A stretch of DNA of 64,000 nucleotides from CAWAXW01 sp963786155. Lineage in GTDB: Bacteria; Actinomycetota; CADDZG01; WHSQ01. A model generated the notes under the pieces. That model was not told the origin of the DNA and did not search any database. It saw only the letters and a list, made by a program, of their open reading frames with translations. The stretch is from NCBI GenBank assembly GCA_963786155.1, contig CAWAXW010000006.1, positions 682,001 to 746,000 on the forward strand, read 5' to 3'. Shown here in pieces: positions 1-8,319 of this stretch. Positions within the stretch are counted from its first letter, which is position 1. Every line of letters starts with the position of its first letter. The position numbers and the translations under genes were made by a program.

Positions 1-62
1 TGCTCCGGGGCGGACCGCCCGACGTATCGGGTTGAGGAACCAGTTATCGGTATCGTCGTGAC

Positions 63-1188
63 GTGGGACCGGCCGTCTGTCTGCTCGCGAACTGCATCAC
101 GTATCCCACTGGGGGCGGGCATTACTGGCCATACCTCAACTTCGCGCTTGGCTTGAGGTCCGTCGGCGCGCGCGTCATCTGGCTCGAGGAGCTTCGGCCC
201 GAGATGACGCTGGACGGCGCCCGCGAGGCAGTGAAGCAGATACGGGCGAGGATCGGTCCATACGACTTCGAGGAAGTTGCGCTTTACGGTTCGTTCGAGA
301 ACGCATCGATCGTCGAGGAGCTCGAGGTCATGCGCGTCGACGACCTCGTCGAAGCAGACCTGCTCGTCAACCTGCTCTACGACGCGCCCCAGTGGGTTGT
401 CGACCGCTTCTCCCGCACTGCCCTCATCGACATCGACCCCGGCCTGTTGCAGTCGTGGATGGCTGGGGGGCACATAGAGGGTCGCGACCCACGACGTGTA
501 CCTCACGATCGGCGAGACGGTCGGCACGCCGAGCGCTTTGTTTCCCGATGCCGGGCTGACCTGGCGATACATCCCCCCGCCCGTAGACCTGGAGGTCTGG
601 CGGCGCGTTCCTCTCACTCCGGATGCCCCGTTTACGACCGTCAGCCATTGGTACGGCGACGAGTGGATGGAGGACGAACATGGCTTCTACGACAACAGCA
701 AGATGGCCGGGTTCATGTCCTTCGTCGATCTTCCGCGGAAGACCTCGGTCCCCCTGGAGCTCTCGCTGCTCTTCGGAGGCGATGAGGAGTTCGGCGAGAG
801 GGAACTAACGGAGAGAGGGTGGCGAGTCCGTCACTCGGAGGATGCCGTCCCGACGCCGTGGGCCTATCACGATTACATCGGTGCGTCGGCCGGAGAGTTC
901 AGCTGCGTCAAGCCATCATGCGTTCGCTTCCAGAACGCGTGGATAAGCGACCGCACCGTCTGTTATCTCGCAGCGGGCAAGCCCGCCATAGTGCAGCACA
1001 CGGGACCGAGCCACTATCTCCCCGATGACGACGGCCTGTTCAGGTTCCACACGTGCGACGAGGCGGTTCAGCTCTTGGAGAAAGTCGTGGAGAGTTACCC
1101 AGAGCAATCGAACAAAGCGCGCGCCCTGGCCGAAGAGCACTTCGATGCCTCCAGAGTCGCATCGACGATCCTTGAGATCGCGCTGTGA
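63..1188 (+). CDS. Glycosyltransferase-like protein (GT-B type), frameshifted
   Basis: This probable sugar transferase acts in surface glycan synthesis. It is a paralogue of the gene at 4152-5324: both have an N-terminal half ending in an IDIDPG/IDTDPG motif, then a (L/F)FPD-type motif with GL(T/A)W, and a C-terminal half with YLA(A/S)G(K/R)P and (H/D)TG that looks like a GT-B nucleotide-sugar lobe. The first half reads from the GTG at 63 to about 479; the second half is one frame over, from about 484. Removing one G from the GGG at 479-481 joins HIE to VATHDVYLTIGE and restores about 374 residues. The stop overlaps the next start (TGATG at 1186-1190), so the two are coupled. Family membership rests on similarity to the paralogue; the donor and acceptor are unknown. 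The 62 bases before it give no confident reading. Confidence 0.7.
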
Positions 1189-1886
1189 TGGCGGTCGCCG
1201 TGCTCGGTTACCACCGCATCGGCCCTCCCCACGGCGGCGGCTGGGACAGCTGGTACACGGTGCCCGAAGAGCGCTTCCGCGATCACTTGCGATGGCTCGC
1301 TCGCAACGGCTGGGAGATCTTGAGCCTGACGAGGTTCGTCGACGCGGTGCGCGATCCGGCATCGCTCGGCCCTCGTTCCGTGCTGATCACGTTCGACGAC
1401 GGCTACAAGTCACTCGTGGGCGCGGCCAGGCGATGCCTGCAGGATGCCGCGGCCCCTGCTGTGGCCTTCGTGCCAACCGATCTCGTCGGGGCTATGAATG
1501 TATGGGACGCCGGAACCGCCGAGCCGGAGGAGCCGCTCTGCGATTGGGACGACCTCCTTGCGCTCGAGCAGGCGGCCATCTCGGTCCAGTCGCATGGGGC
1601 CTCGCACACCGCGTTCTCCACGTTGAGCGAGACGGAGTTGGCGGACGAGTGCGGTCGCTCGAGGACCGCGCTCGAGCAAAGGCTGATCACAAGGGTCAAC
1701 GCCCTGGCTTATCCGTTCGGAGATGCGGGCGGCCCGAGGACGTCGGAGATCCTGAGGGGCCTGGGCTTTCAGATCGCATTCACCTTCGCCGACGGCATCG
1801 GCACGTTCCCCCCGCCCGATCCCTTCCGGATCCCACGGGTCGCTATTGGTGAAGACACGGACCTGGCGGAGGAACTGAAAGCCTAG
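1188..1886 (+). CDS. Polysaccharide deacetylase (NodB-type, CE4)
   Basis: A carbohydrate esterase family 4 enzyme that removes N-acetyl groups from polysaccharide GlcNAc-type residues with a metal ion. The NodB core is complete: TFDDGY near residues 68-73 gives the two catalytic and metal Asp, and SHGASH near 135-140 gives the two metal His. A YPFG motif follows near residue 170. At about 232 residues it is one catalytic domain with no signal peptide or linker, so it may act on intermediates inside the cell or be exported another way. The ATG at 1188 overlaps the upstream TGA by one base; a GTG at 1185 is also possible. It converges on the minus-strand acyltransferase, and the two stops share the CTAG at 1883-1886. 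Its place in the glycan locus fits editing of the same polymer. Confidence 0.85.
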   Translation: MAVAVLGYHRIGPPHGGGWDSWYTVPEERFRDHLRWLARNGWEILSLTRFVDAVRDPASLGPRSVLITFDDGYKSLVGAARRCLQDAAAPAVAFVPTDLVGAMNVWDAGTAEPEEPLCDWDDLLALEQAAISVQSHGASHTAFSTLSETELADECGRSRTALEQRLITRVNALAYPFGDAGGPRTSEILRGLGFQIAFTFADGIGTFPPPDPFRIPRVAIGEDTDLAEELKA

Positions 1887-2425
1887 GCGCTGGCCCAGCC
1901 GACTACCTTTGCGGGGTTGCCGGCGACGATCGCGAACGGCGGGACCTCGAAGTCGACGACCGATCCGGCCCCCACGATCACACCCTCGCCCAGCCTGGCT
2001 CCGCGTAGCAGGGTCGACCTGATGCCGATCCAGCAGTTGTCGCCGATCACCACCGACGGTTCGTCGTCGGACGCACTCGTCTCGAAGAAGAGAGGATCGT
2101 CGGGCGGTACCGGTGCGAACGAATCGGCTATGTAGCACTCGCCGCTGATGAGGACGTGATCGCCGATCACGACCCTAGAATTTACGCAGAAAAGGTTGCT
2201 CCACAGCATGCAGTACTCGCCGATCTCCACGCTCCCGCGGGGACCGAGTGCGAACCAGGTGGCCTCGTAGACCGACGAGTGATTCCCGAGCCGGAACCCG
2301 AGGTCGCGTTCGCTGTGGAAGTGGAGGAAGGCGAACGAGCTGTGGAGGAACGATCCCTCCCCAAGCTCGATGTTGTCGGGAAGGGCCATCGGGAACCACT
2401 CGTGTTCGAGGTGTGGCGGTGACAT
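1883..2425 (-). CDS. Hexapeptide-repeat acyltransferase, type A copy 1
   Basis: A left-handed beta-helix acyltransferase of about 180 residues, expected to move an acetyl group from acetyl-CoA to a sugar hydroxyl or amine. Hexapeptide repeats of the V-I-G-D and I-V-G-A-G type run through the second half (VVIGDNCWIGIRSTLLRGARL, then GEGVIVGAGSVV), ending in the usual AGNPAKVV tail. The N terminus has a short LHSSFAFLHFHSE segment shared with the type A copy at 3044-3580 and absent from the type B neighbours. It is the last gene of the minus-strand operon, starting one base after the type B copy ends. Sugar target and acyl group cannot be read from sequence. Confidence 0.8.
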   Translation of the reverse strand: MSPPHLEHEWFPMALPDNIELGEGSFLHSSFAFLHFHSERDLGFRLGNHSSVYEATWFALGPRGSVEIGEYCMLWSNLFCVNSRVVIGDHVLISGECYIADSFAPVPPDDPLFFETSASDDEPSVVIGDNCWIGIRSTLLRGARLGEGVIVGAGSVVDFEVPPFAIVAGNPAKVVGWASA

Positions 2426-3047
2426 CTAGATGGCCCGCGCCGGATTGCCGGACACGACAGCACCATCGGGTACGTCCGAGGTGACCACTGCTCCGGCGAG
2501 TACGTGAGCGCCGGCTCCGACCGTGACCCCCTTCAAGACCAGAGCGTTCATTCCTATGCGCGCTCCGTCGTGTATCTCGACCGGCTTGATCCCATAGGAC
2601 TGGCGGCCGACTCCTTTGTTGATGGGCGCCGCGGCGATCGTGTCGAGCCGCCTCAGCGCCGGATCGCGGGGATGGAAGTCGGAATCCGTGAGGATCGCGT
2701 TATAGGAGATGACCACCCCCCTGCCCACCGTGATCCTCTCGCTGCACATGAACTGCACGCCGCAGAGCACGGTGTCGTCACCGATCTCGACGACGCCGGT
2801 CTTGAGTACTGCGAACCCGCCGCCCCATCCACCGACGTAGACGCGCACCCGGTCGCCCAGAACGAGCCCGGGCTCTTGCTCGCTGGCGAAGAGGTTGAAC
2901 ACACCCTTGCTTTCGATGTAGCAATCGGAGCCGACACGGACATTGGCCGGAAGGACTCCCGGGGTCCCATCGGCCGGTGATCTCCTCGATGTACGACCGC
3001 TCCTCCGGCGTAAGGCGATCGAGCGCCTCCTGATCGAGCTCCCTCAT
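2426..3047 (-). CDS. Hexapeptide-repeat acyltransferase, type B copy 1, frameshifted
   Basis: A left-handed beta-helix sugar acyltransferase and paralogue of the type B gene at 3577-4152. The start region (MRELDQEALDRLTPEERSYI) and the main body are in different frames. Removing one base from the C3G4 run at 2958-2964 joins WDPG to VLPANVRVGSDCYIE, the segment matching LLPPNVRVGVDCYLE in the paralogue. The repaired protein is about 206 residues. Shared type B features are an EPGLVLGDRV(R/K)VY-like segment, SDFHPRDP, and the ending SGNPARAI. Its start overlaps the stop of the type A gene at 3044 by four bases, so it is translationally coupled. The indel is more likely a sequence error than decay, because everything after it keeps coding character and conserved motifs. 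Confidence 0.72.
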
Positions 3048-3580
3048 CTCGCGCCCTGTTCCCTCGCGTCCCCTACGACTCGCAAAGGATCACCGGCGAC
3101 GATCGCATAGTCGGGGACCTCACTCGAAAGGACGCTCGATGCTCCAACGATCGCGCCTTCACCCACCCTCGCGCCGGGAAGTATGACGCAGCGAGCTCCG
3201 ATCCATGCGTTGGGCCCGATACTTATCTCGGGCGGCTCGGTAGCTTTCCTCCACGACGGCAGAGCGCAGGGGCCATCGGCGATCACGACCTCGTGTGCGA
3301 TGAACGTGTAGTCGCCGATCCACACGCTGCCGTTGGTTGACACGATGAGGCCGACGATCGTGCAGAACGACCCGATATGGACCCGACCTCGAGGGCCGAG
3401 GTTGAACTGAGTGTTGATGTAGAGCCCGGTGTTCTCGCCTACGACAACCGCGTCGGACTGCTCGCTGTGATTGTGGAGGAAGGCGAACGAGCTATGGAGC
3501 CACGTACCGGCACCGAGCGTTGCGTTGGAGGGCAGTGGGCGCGGGTACCAGTCGTGCGGGAGGAACGTCTGTTCGCTCAC
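3044..3580 (-). CDS. Hexapeptide-repeat acyltransferase, type A copy 2
   Basis: A second type A left-handed beta-helix acyltransferase, 178 residues and intact. It shares with copy 1 the N-terminal LHSSFAFLHNHSE segment, an F-N/A-LGPRG turn, and a hexapeptide core with ISIGPNAWIGARCVI followed by GEGAIVGASSVL. It ends in AGDPLRVVG in place of the usual AGNPAKVVG. The start and stop overlap its type B neighbours by four bases on both sides, which implies co-translation. It probably acetylates a surface sugar. Whether the A and B proteins form mixed trimers is open; members of this fold usually work as trimers with the active site between subunits. Confidence 0.8.
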   Translation of the reverse strand: MSEQTFLPHDWYPRPLPSNATLGAGTWLHSSFAFLHNHSEQSDAVVVGENTGLYINTQFNLGPRGRVHIGSFCTIVGLIVSTNGSVWIGDYTFIAHEVVIADGPCALPSWRKATEPPEISIGPNAWIGARCVILPGARVGEGAIVGASSVLSSEVPDYAIVAGDPLRVVGDAREQGAR

Positions 3581-4152
3581 GGCTCCACCACGCGAGCGGG
3601 ATTGCCCTCAACCGTTTTCCCCGGCGGGACGTCACCAGTCACGACAGCTCCGGGTCCCACGACGCCACCCTCCCCGATCGTGACGCCCTTGAGGATCAGC
3701 GCACCGATCCCCACCGTCGCGCCGTCCCCGACAGTGACCGGCGCGCTGACGTAGGGCGGTCTGGTGGAAACGTCGCCTCCGGGGGACGCAGCTATCGCGT
3801 CCGCGACGCGGCTGTCCGGATCGATCGGATGGAAATCGGAATCGGCGATCGTCACGTGGTACGAGATCGTGACGCCGCAACCGATCGACACCTCCTCCGC
3901 GCACATGATCACGCAGCCCACAAGGATCGAATCGTCTCCGACGGTCACGACTCCCGTCGGCTCGATGTTGAACTCGGTCCACGTGTAGACCTTGACGCGC
4001 TCCCCGAGCACAAGGCCCGGATCGCGCGAGCTCCGGAAGCGTTCGAACGATTTCCTTCGTTCCAAATAGCAATCGACACCAACCCGGACGTTCGGCGGCA
4101 GCAGCGAGTAGTCCCAGGCACCCGTCAGGTCTGCAGCGTCGAGCGATCCCAT
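3577..4152 (-). CDS. Hexapeptide-repeat acyltransferase, type B copy 2
   Basis: An intact type B left-handed beta-helix acyltransferase of 191 residues. I chose the ATG at 4152 because it gives MGSLDAADL, aligns with the repaired type B copy 1 and overlaps the TGA of the upstream gene by one base. The body has DPGLVLGERVKVYTW, SDFHPIDPDS, and a hexapeptide core (VTVGDGATVGIGALILKGV) ending in EGNPARVVEP. The reading frame stays open upstream to 4539, but that stretch lies inside the upstream glycosyltransferase and is not used. Together with the gene at 3044-3580 it forms the second of two A-B pairs. Confidence 0.8.
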   Translation of the reverse strand: MGSLDAADLTGAWDYSLLPPNVRVGVDCYLERRKSFERFRSSRDPGLVLGERVKVYTWTEFNIEPTGVVTVGDDSILVGCVIMCAEEVSIGCGVTISYHVTIADSDFHPIDPDSRVADAIAASPGGDVSTRPPYVSAPVTVGDGATVGIGALILKGVTIGEGGVVGPGAVVTGDVPPGKTVEGNPARVVEP

Positions 4153-5324
4153 CACAACCCGACCTCGGTCAGCATCCGCCCGACGACGAGCTCGGAATCG
4201 AAGTGAGTGCGGGCGAGTTCTCGAGCCGCGTCCTGATGCTCGGCATAGGAGCTCTCGACGGAGCGGATCCCGGCAGCAGCACCGTCCAGGTCCTCGTAGG
4301 CAACCAATCCTGATCCCGTTGGGATCACGTCGGAGAACCCGGTGTCCTGGATCACGACGGGTCGCCCCGACGCGAGGTAACACACGGAGCGACAGCTGAA
4401 CCACCCGCAGCGTGTGCCGACGTAGACGTTCTTGGCCACGCTGAACTCGCCCCTGGAACCCTGGATATAGCTGCGGTAGTCGCCGGCCGTCTCGGAGACG
4501 GAGTGGGAGTCGACGACGTTCCAGCCGAGGTCCGCCCAATGCTCGCGCGGCGCGGTATCACCGCCTGCAGCGACCTCGAGCGGCGCGTCGACGTGGGACG
4601 GCAGCGATTCGATTTTGGGAAACTCCAGCTCCTTCGTCCCGTACACCTTCCCCTCGTACTCAAGCGGCCGACGGAAGTTGTCCCAGGTCATCACGGTCGT
4701 CCATGTCTTACCCGGTGGCTCCGGTTGCCACCGATCCAGCACGACGGGCGGCCGGGTCGTCATCCAGGCCAGACCGTAGTCGGGCAGGAGGCAATCCGGC
4801 TCGTGGATGCGCTCGGCATACGTGAAGAAGTGATCGTGCTGCTTGTATCCCAGCGTCCCGAACAGGCCAAGTCCCTCTCCCCATACCTCGTCCCACTCGC
4901 GGTACGTGACGAAATGGTTCCACCCGGGATCGGTATCGATCAGGATCTTGCGCGGACATCCCATGTAGTCGGGGTGGAGCAACGCGGCTCCCGACACGTT
5001 GACGAAGACATCTGCCTCCGACACAACCTTCTCGATGTGTTTCGCAGACAGGCCATAGATCTGGTCGTCCATCGTCCGAAAGTGCCATCGGTCCGCCAGG
5101 CCCGGAGAGAGCCACGCCAACGCTTCCTGGAGGAACTTGGCTCCCGCATCCCAGTTCTCGCCGTAAAGGCCGGCGCTCGTGTCGTAGACGTAGCCGCCCG
5201 TGTATTCGAGATAAAAGACCTCGAAGCCGAGACGCTCGAGCGCGAGCGCATACTGCCCGTAATCCCACGCGACCCCGCCCAGTCCGTAGGTCGCGATCAT
5301 CCCTGTCACGATTGCCCGCATCAT
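4152..5324 (-). CDS. Glycosyltransferase-like protein (GT-B type), intact paralogue
   Basis: An intact 390-residue paralogue of the frameshifted gene at 63-1188. The order of motifs is the same: an N-terminal GGVAWDYGQYALALERLG segment, an IDTDPG motif near residue 130, LLPDYGLAW near 185, and a C-terminal lobe with YLASGRPVVIQDTGFSDV near 325 that resembles the donor-binding side of GT-B enzymes. It ends with an LARTHFDSELVV helix also found in the paralogue (LAEEHFDASRVA). I infer a glycosyltransferase, but no textbook family signature is present. It overlaps genes on both sides by 1-4 bases within the minus-strand operon. Confidence 0.68.
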   Translation of the reverse strand: MMRAIVTGMIATYGLGGVAWDYGQYALALERLGFEVFYLEYTGGYVYDTSAGLYGENWDAGAKFLQEALAWLSPGLADRWHFRTMDDQIYGLSAKHIEKVVSEADVFVNVSGAALLHPDYMGCPRKILIDTDPGWNHFVTYREWDEVWGEGLGLFGTLGYKQHDHFFTYAERIHEPDCLLPDYGLAWMTTRPPVVLDRWQPEPPGKTWTTVMTWDNFRRPLEYEGKVYGTKELEFPKIESLPSHVDAPLEVAAGGDTAPREHWADLGWNVVDSHSVSETAGDYRSYIQGSRGEFSVAKNVYVGTRCGWFSCRSVCYLASGRPVVIQDTGFSDVIPTGSGLVAYEDLDGAAAGIRSVESSYAEHQDAARELARTHFDSELVVGRMLTEVGL

Positions 5325-6472
5325 CCGGCTCCGTGAGGCGTGAGCTCGAACAGGGTCAGGGCATCGTTCTCACCTATGACGCGATAGTGCGTTCGAAGGT
5401 GTTTGCCAAACTCCTTGTACGCCTCGACCCACCATTCACACATCCACGAGAGGGCGAGGAAGCCGGCCCCTTCGGAACGCATCCTCTCGAGCTCCGCGAT
5501 CGCGGTGTCGTCGTCGGGCGGGGGTCCCTCATATACGCCGTCCCGCTCCACGAAAGGGAGAACGCGCGCTTCGGGGAGTAGATCGACGCCCGCCCATTGT
5601 TGGTCGTCGACGAGGATTACTCCCGCGCCACGGGGAACCGATTCGGTCAACGTCTTCTTCGCCACGCGCAACCGGCATAGCCATAAGTAGTTCCAATTAG
5701 CGTCCTTCCACGAGCCGGCGTCGACGTCGTGGCCGCGTTCGGCCAGCCGATGGCTCAGGAGGGAGAACAGTGACTCGTAGCGATTGAGGTGATCTTCGAT
5801 GCGACGATCGGTCAAGCGGGCCCCCCAGTAGTTGTTGGCTCCGTGGCTGCGGTAGGAGCCCAGGACTTTCTCGATGCTCGCCACCTTTCCGAACACCGGA
5901 GCCAGCGCGTGGAGGTATTCGTCAGCGTAGATCGGGTAGCGATCCTCCGGGATCGGCAGAGCCCACTCCAGGAAGGCCCGCGACCACGCGTTTCCCGAGT
6001 TGGGGGGGAGCCAATTCGTATCGAACAGCGGGCCCTCCTCAATGACACGGTGCAGGAGATCACCTTCCGGCATCTCACCAGGAGGGAACATCTCGCCGGT
6101 CTCCTGTCCGTCCTCGTCGATAACGCTCAGCCTCCAGTGGGCCTTGACCACCCCCCGAGCGGCGAGCGCTTCCGCAGCGTGCCCGATCGCTCCCGGTTCG
6201 AGCCTGTCGTCGGCATCGAGGAAACAAACGAAGTCGCCCGTGCTCACGGCGAACCCCGCATTCAAGCCGGACGCCTGTCCTCCGTTCTCCTTGAGGACTG
6301 TGATGACCGTGTCGTACTCCTGAAGAATCGCTCTCGAGCCGTCCGTGGACCCATCGTCGACGACGATGACCTCAAGAGGCCGATAGTCCTGAGAGAGAGC
6401 GCTGTCGATCGCATCTCTCAGGAATCGCGCGTAGTTGAAGTTGTCGATGACGACCGATGCGCTAATGCTCAT
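5321..6472 (-). CDS. Family 2 glycosyltransferase with extra C-terminal domain
   Basis: An inverting GT-A sugar transferase of 383 residues. The N-terminal domain is complete: VVIDNFNYARFL replaces the common VVIPTYN opening, EVIVVDDGSTDGS lies near residues 34-46, and FLDADD (the DXD metal and nucleotide-sugar site) near 84-89. A second domain from about residue 270 has VILVDDQQWAG, LPFVERDGVYEGPPPDD and a Trp-rich LSWMCEWWVEAY stretch. I recognise it as a C-terminal module of glycosyltransferases and methyltransferases in surface-polysaccharide loci; its function is not settled. There are no membrane segments. Start and stop overlap the neighbours by four bases. Confidence 0.82.
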   Translation of the reverse strand: MSISASVVIDNFNYARFLRDAIDSALSQDYRPLEVIVVDDGSTDGSRAILQEYDTVITVLKENGGQASGLNAGFAVSTGDFVCFLDADDRLEPGAIGHAAEALAARGVVKAHWRLSVIDEDGQETGEMFPPGEMPEGDLLHRVIEEGPLFDTNWLPPNSGNAWSRAFLEWALPIPEDRYPIYADEYLHALAPVFGKVASIEKVLGSYRSHGANNYWGARLTDRRIEDHLNRYESLFSLLSHRLAERGHDVDAGSWKDANWNYLWLCRLRVAKKTLTESVPRGAGVILVDDQQWAGVDLLPEARVLPFVERDGVYEGPPPDDDTAIAELERMRSEGAGFLALSWMCEWWVEAYKEFGKHLRTHYRVIGENDALTLFELTPHGAG

Positions 6473-7671
6473 TTGGTCGGCACCCTGCGGAGAGCATCAA
6501 GGAGGGGTTTGGTTGCCTTCGCCCAGTCGTGGCGGGCCGCAGCGGCTCGGCCCCGCCGGGCGAGCGAGCGCCTTTTGTCCGCATCGGTCAGAAGATCGAT
6601 CAAGGCCGTGGCGAACCCCCGGGAGTCGTCGACGACGACCACCTCTTGCCCTCCGGCCAGATCGAGACCTTCGACCCCGATCGACGTAGATACGACCGCG
6701 CGCCCGGCTGCGAGTGCTTCGAGGGTCTTCAGCTTGGTCCCTCCGCCGCCGAGCAGGGGAACGACGACGATCTCCGCGCGAGAGAGATGCGGGCGCACGT
6801 CGGGAACGGACCCGTGGACCCGGACATGGGGAGAATCGAGGGCGCGCAGGGACTCCGGCGGGCTCCGGCCGATGATCTCGAAAGTGGCCTCGGGACGGGC
6901 CGCGCACACCGTCGGGAGGACGTCACGTACGAACCAGGTCATCGCTTCCACGTTGGGCCCGTAGTCGAAGCTCCCCATGAATAGGATGCCGCCGGGCTCT
7001 CCAGCTTCCTCTTCGATCGTTCCGAAGTAATCCGGATTGACGCCGTTCGGCACAACGATGATGTCTTCGATCCCCAAGAGCGAGCGAGCGGCAGCCTCTT
7101 CTTCATCGGAGACGGCGAGGCACCACGAGCATCGCGTGGCGGCACGGCGCTCGAAGACGAGGGTTCGCTCAGCTTCGGCGCGCAGGCGGGGGCCATCGGC
7201 GTCGCCTGCCGACCTCGCATCTCTGGATGCCATCGCGGAATGCAGGTCCATGAAGTCGAGCACCCGGATGACCTCGTCCGTCTGATCGAGGAACAAGGCC
7301 ATGTCGGTGCCCTCGAACAACACGAGGTCGTACGTCCCCGAGCGAGCCGATACCCGAGCTCTCATCTCGTCGGAGTCGTAGAAGCTGACAAACCACGGCT
7401 CGACGCGCACCTCATCCAACTCGCGGTACGCCTCGACGGCCGCGTCAGCATCGGGGCCGTGGAGCGCGGCCCATTCCTGCGGCGGCTCCCACGGCACCAT
7501 CTCGAGGTCGATCTCGAAATCCGGCTCGCGGTAGAACTCGCCGTCGAACGAGAAGGCCAGCATGCTCACGTCATGCTCGGAGGCCATGGCGCGACACAGC
7601 TCGTGTGTCCGCATGCGGCCGCCGCCGTGGGGCGGGAAAGGAACCGCCGCGCTGACCACGAGGATCCTCAC
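6469..7671 (-). CDS. Family 4 glycosyltransferase
   Basis: A 400-residue retaining GT-B glycosyltransferase. The N-terminal acceptor lobe opens with MRILVVSAAVPFPPHGGGR, whose glycine-rich turn is typical of the family. The C-terminal donor lobe has VVPNGVNPDYF near residue 209, GGILFMGSFDYGPN near 228, and the donor motif VPLLGGGGTKLKTLEALAAG near 323-342 with the expected glutamate. It carries no membrane segment or signal peptide, so it should act on lipid-linked intermediates at the cytoplasmic face. It is coupled by four-base overlaps to the PIG-L deacetylase upstream and the GT2 gene downstream. Confidence 0.85.
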   Translation of the reverse strand: MRILVVSAAVPFPPHGGGRMRTHELCRAMASEHDVSMLAFSFDGEFYREPDFEIDLEMVPWEPPQEWAALHGPDADAAVEAYRELDEVRVEPWFVSFYDSDEMRARVSARSGTYDLVLFEGTDMALFLDQTDEVIRVLDFMDLHSAMASRDARSAGDADGPRLRAEAERTLVFERRAATRCSWCLAVSDEEEAAARSLLGIEDIIVVPNGVNPDYFGTIEEEAGEPGGILFMGSFDYGPNVEAMTWFVRDVLPTVCAARPEATFEIIGRSPPESLRALDSPHVRVHGSVPDVRPHLSRAEIVVVPLLGGGGTKLKTLEALAAGRAVVSTSIGVEGLDLAGGQEVVVVDDSRGFATALIDLLTDADKRRSLARRGRAAAARHDWAKATKPLLDALRRVPTK

Positions 7672-8312
7672 GATCCGTCCCTTCCCGGAGCCGCCGCGGT
7701 GAATACCTCGGCATAGTCCCCGCCGGGCCAGCTGTGCATCTCTCCCCGGTATCGGTTAAGGCCCCGGATCGTGTCGTCGAATCTCATCACGCTGCACTGG
7801 CTCTCATAGGCCCTAACCGCCTTCAGCTTCTCGTCCATCACATCGGAGACGTCCACGATGTGTCCGATCGCCCTCAGCGGCGTCCAAACCTCGTATCCCC
7901 ACACCTCCGGAGACACACTGTTGGTGCGTTCGTCGGCCAGCGCGCGTTGGAGCAGTCTGAAAGCGGCGCGATGGTCCGGATGCATCTCGTCGCGGTGCGT
8001 CACGTAGACGAGATCGGGCCGCAGCCGATCGAGTGTCTCGACCGTGCGGTCAACCAATGACCGTGTAACGCGCACCTTCCCATCGCGGCCCCGCCAGAAG
8101 TCCGAACCCTTGACGTGGAGGATCTCGCTAGCGATACCGGCTTCCTTCTCACGGACTTTCCCCGCGTCGGCGAGCCCGTGTCCTCCGCCCTCCCCCGAGG
8201 TGAGGAAGATGATGTGAACGTTGTCTCCCCGGCGCGCGTGGAGAAGGAGGGTCCCACCGCAACCGATCGCTTCGTCGTCGGGATGAGGGGCGATCACCAG
8301 GACGTTGCTCAT
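7668..8312 (-). CDS. PIG-L family N-deacetylase
   Basis: A zinc-dependent deacetylase of the PIG-L/MshB/LmbE type, 214 residues, removing an acetyl group from GlcNAc-containing substrates. The signature APHPDDE is at residues 9-15 from the ATG at 8312, and the third metal ligand motif HPDH follows near residue 112. I chose 8312 over the longer reading from 8330 because it places APHPDDE at the usual distance from the N terminus. The gene starts seven bases after the FemAB-like gene ends and overlaps the next GT4 gene by four bases. PIG-L next to GT4 recalls mycothiol synthesis (MshA/MshB), but the surrounding operon is polysaccharide-type and no mshC or mshD is present, so glycan N-deacetylation is more likely. 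Confidence 0.85.
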   Translation of the reverse strand: MSNVLVIAPHPDDEAIGCGGTLLLHARRGDNVHIIFLTSGEGGGHGLADAGKVREKEAGIASEILHVKGSDFWRGRDGKVRVTRSLVDRTVETLDRLRPDLVYVTHRDEMHPDHRAAFRLLQRALADERTNSVSPEVWGYEVWTPLRAIGHIVDVSDVMDEKLKAVRAYESQCSVMRFDDTIRGLNRYRGEMHSWPGGDYAEVFTAAAPGRDGS

Positions 8313-8319
8313 TAGCCCG

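Noticed and set aside
2..61. End of an upstream + strand gene before 63
   Set aside because: A frame ends at TGA 59-61, but 19 codons are too few to identify and another frame is equally open.
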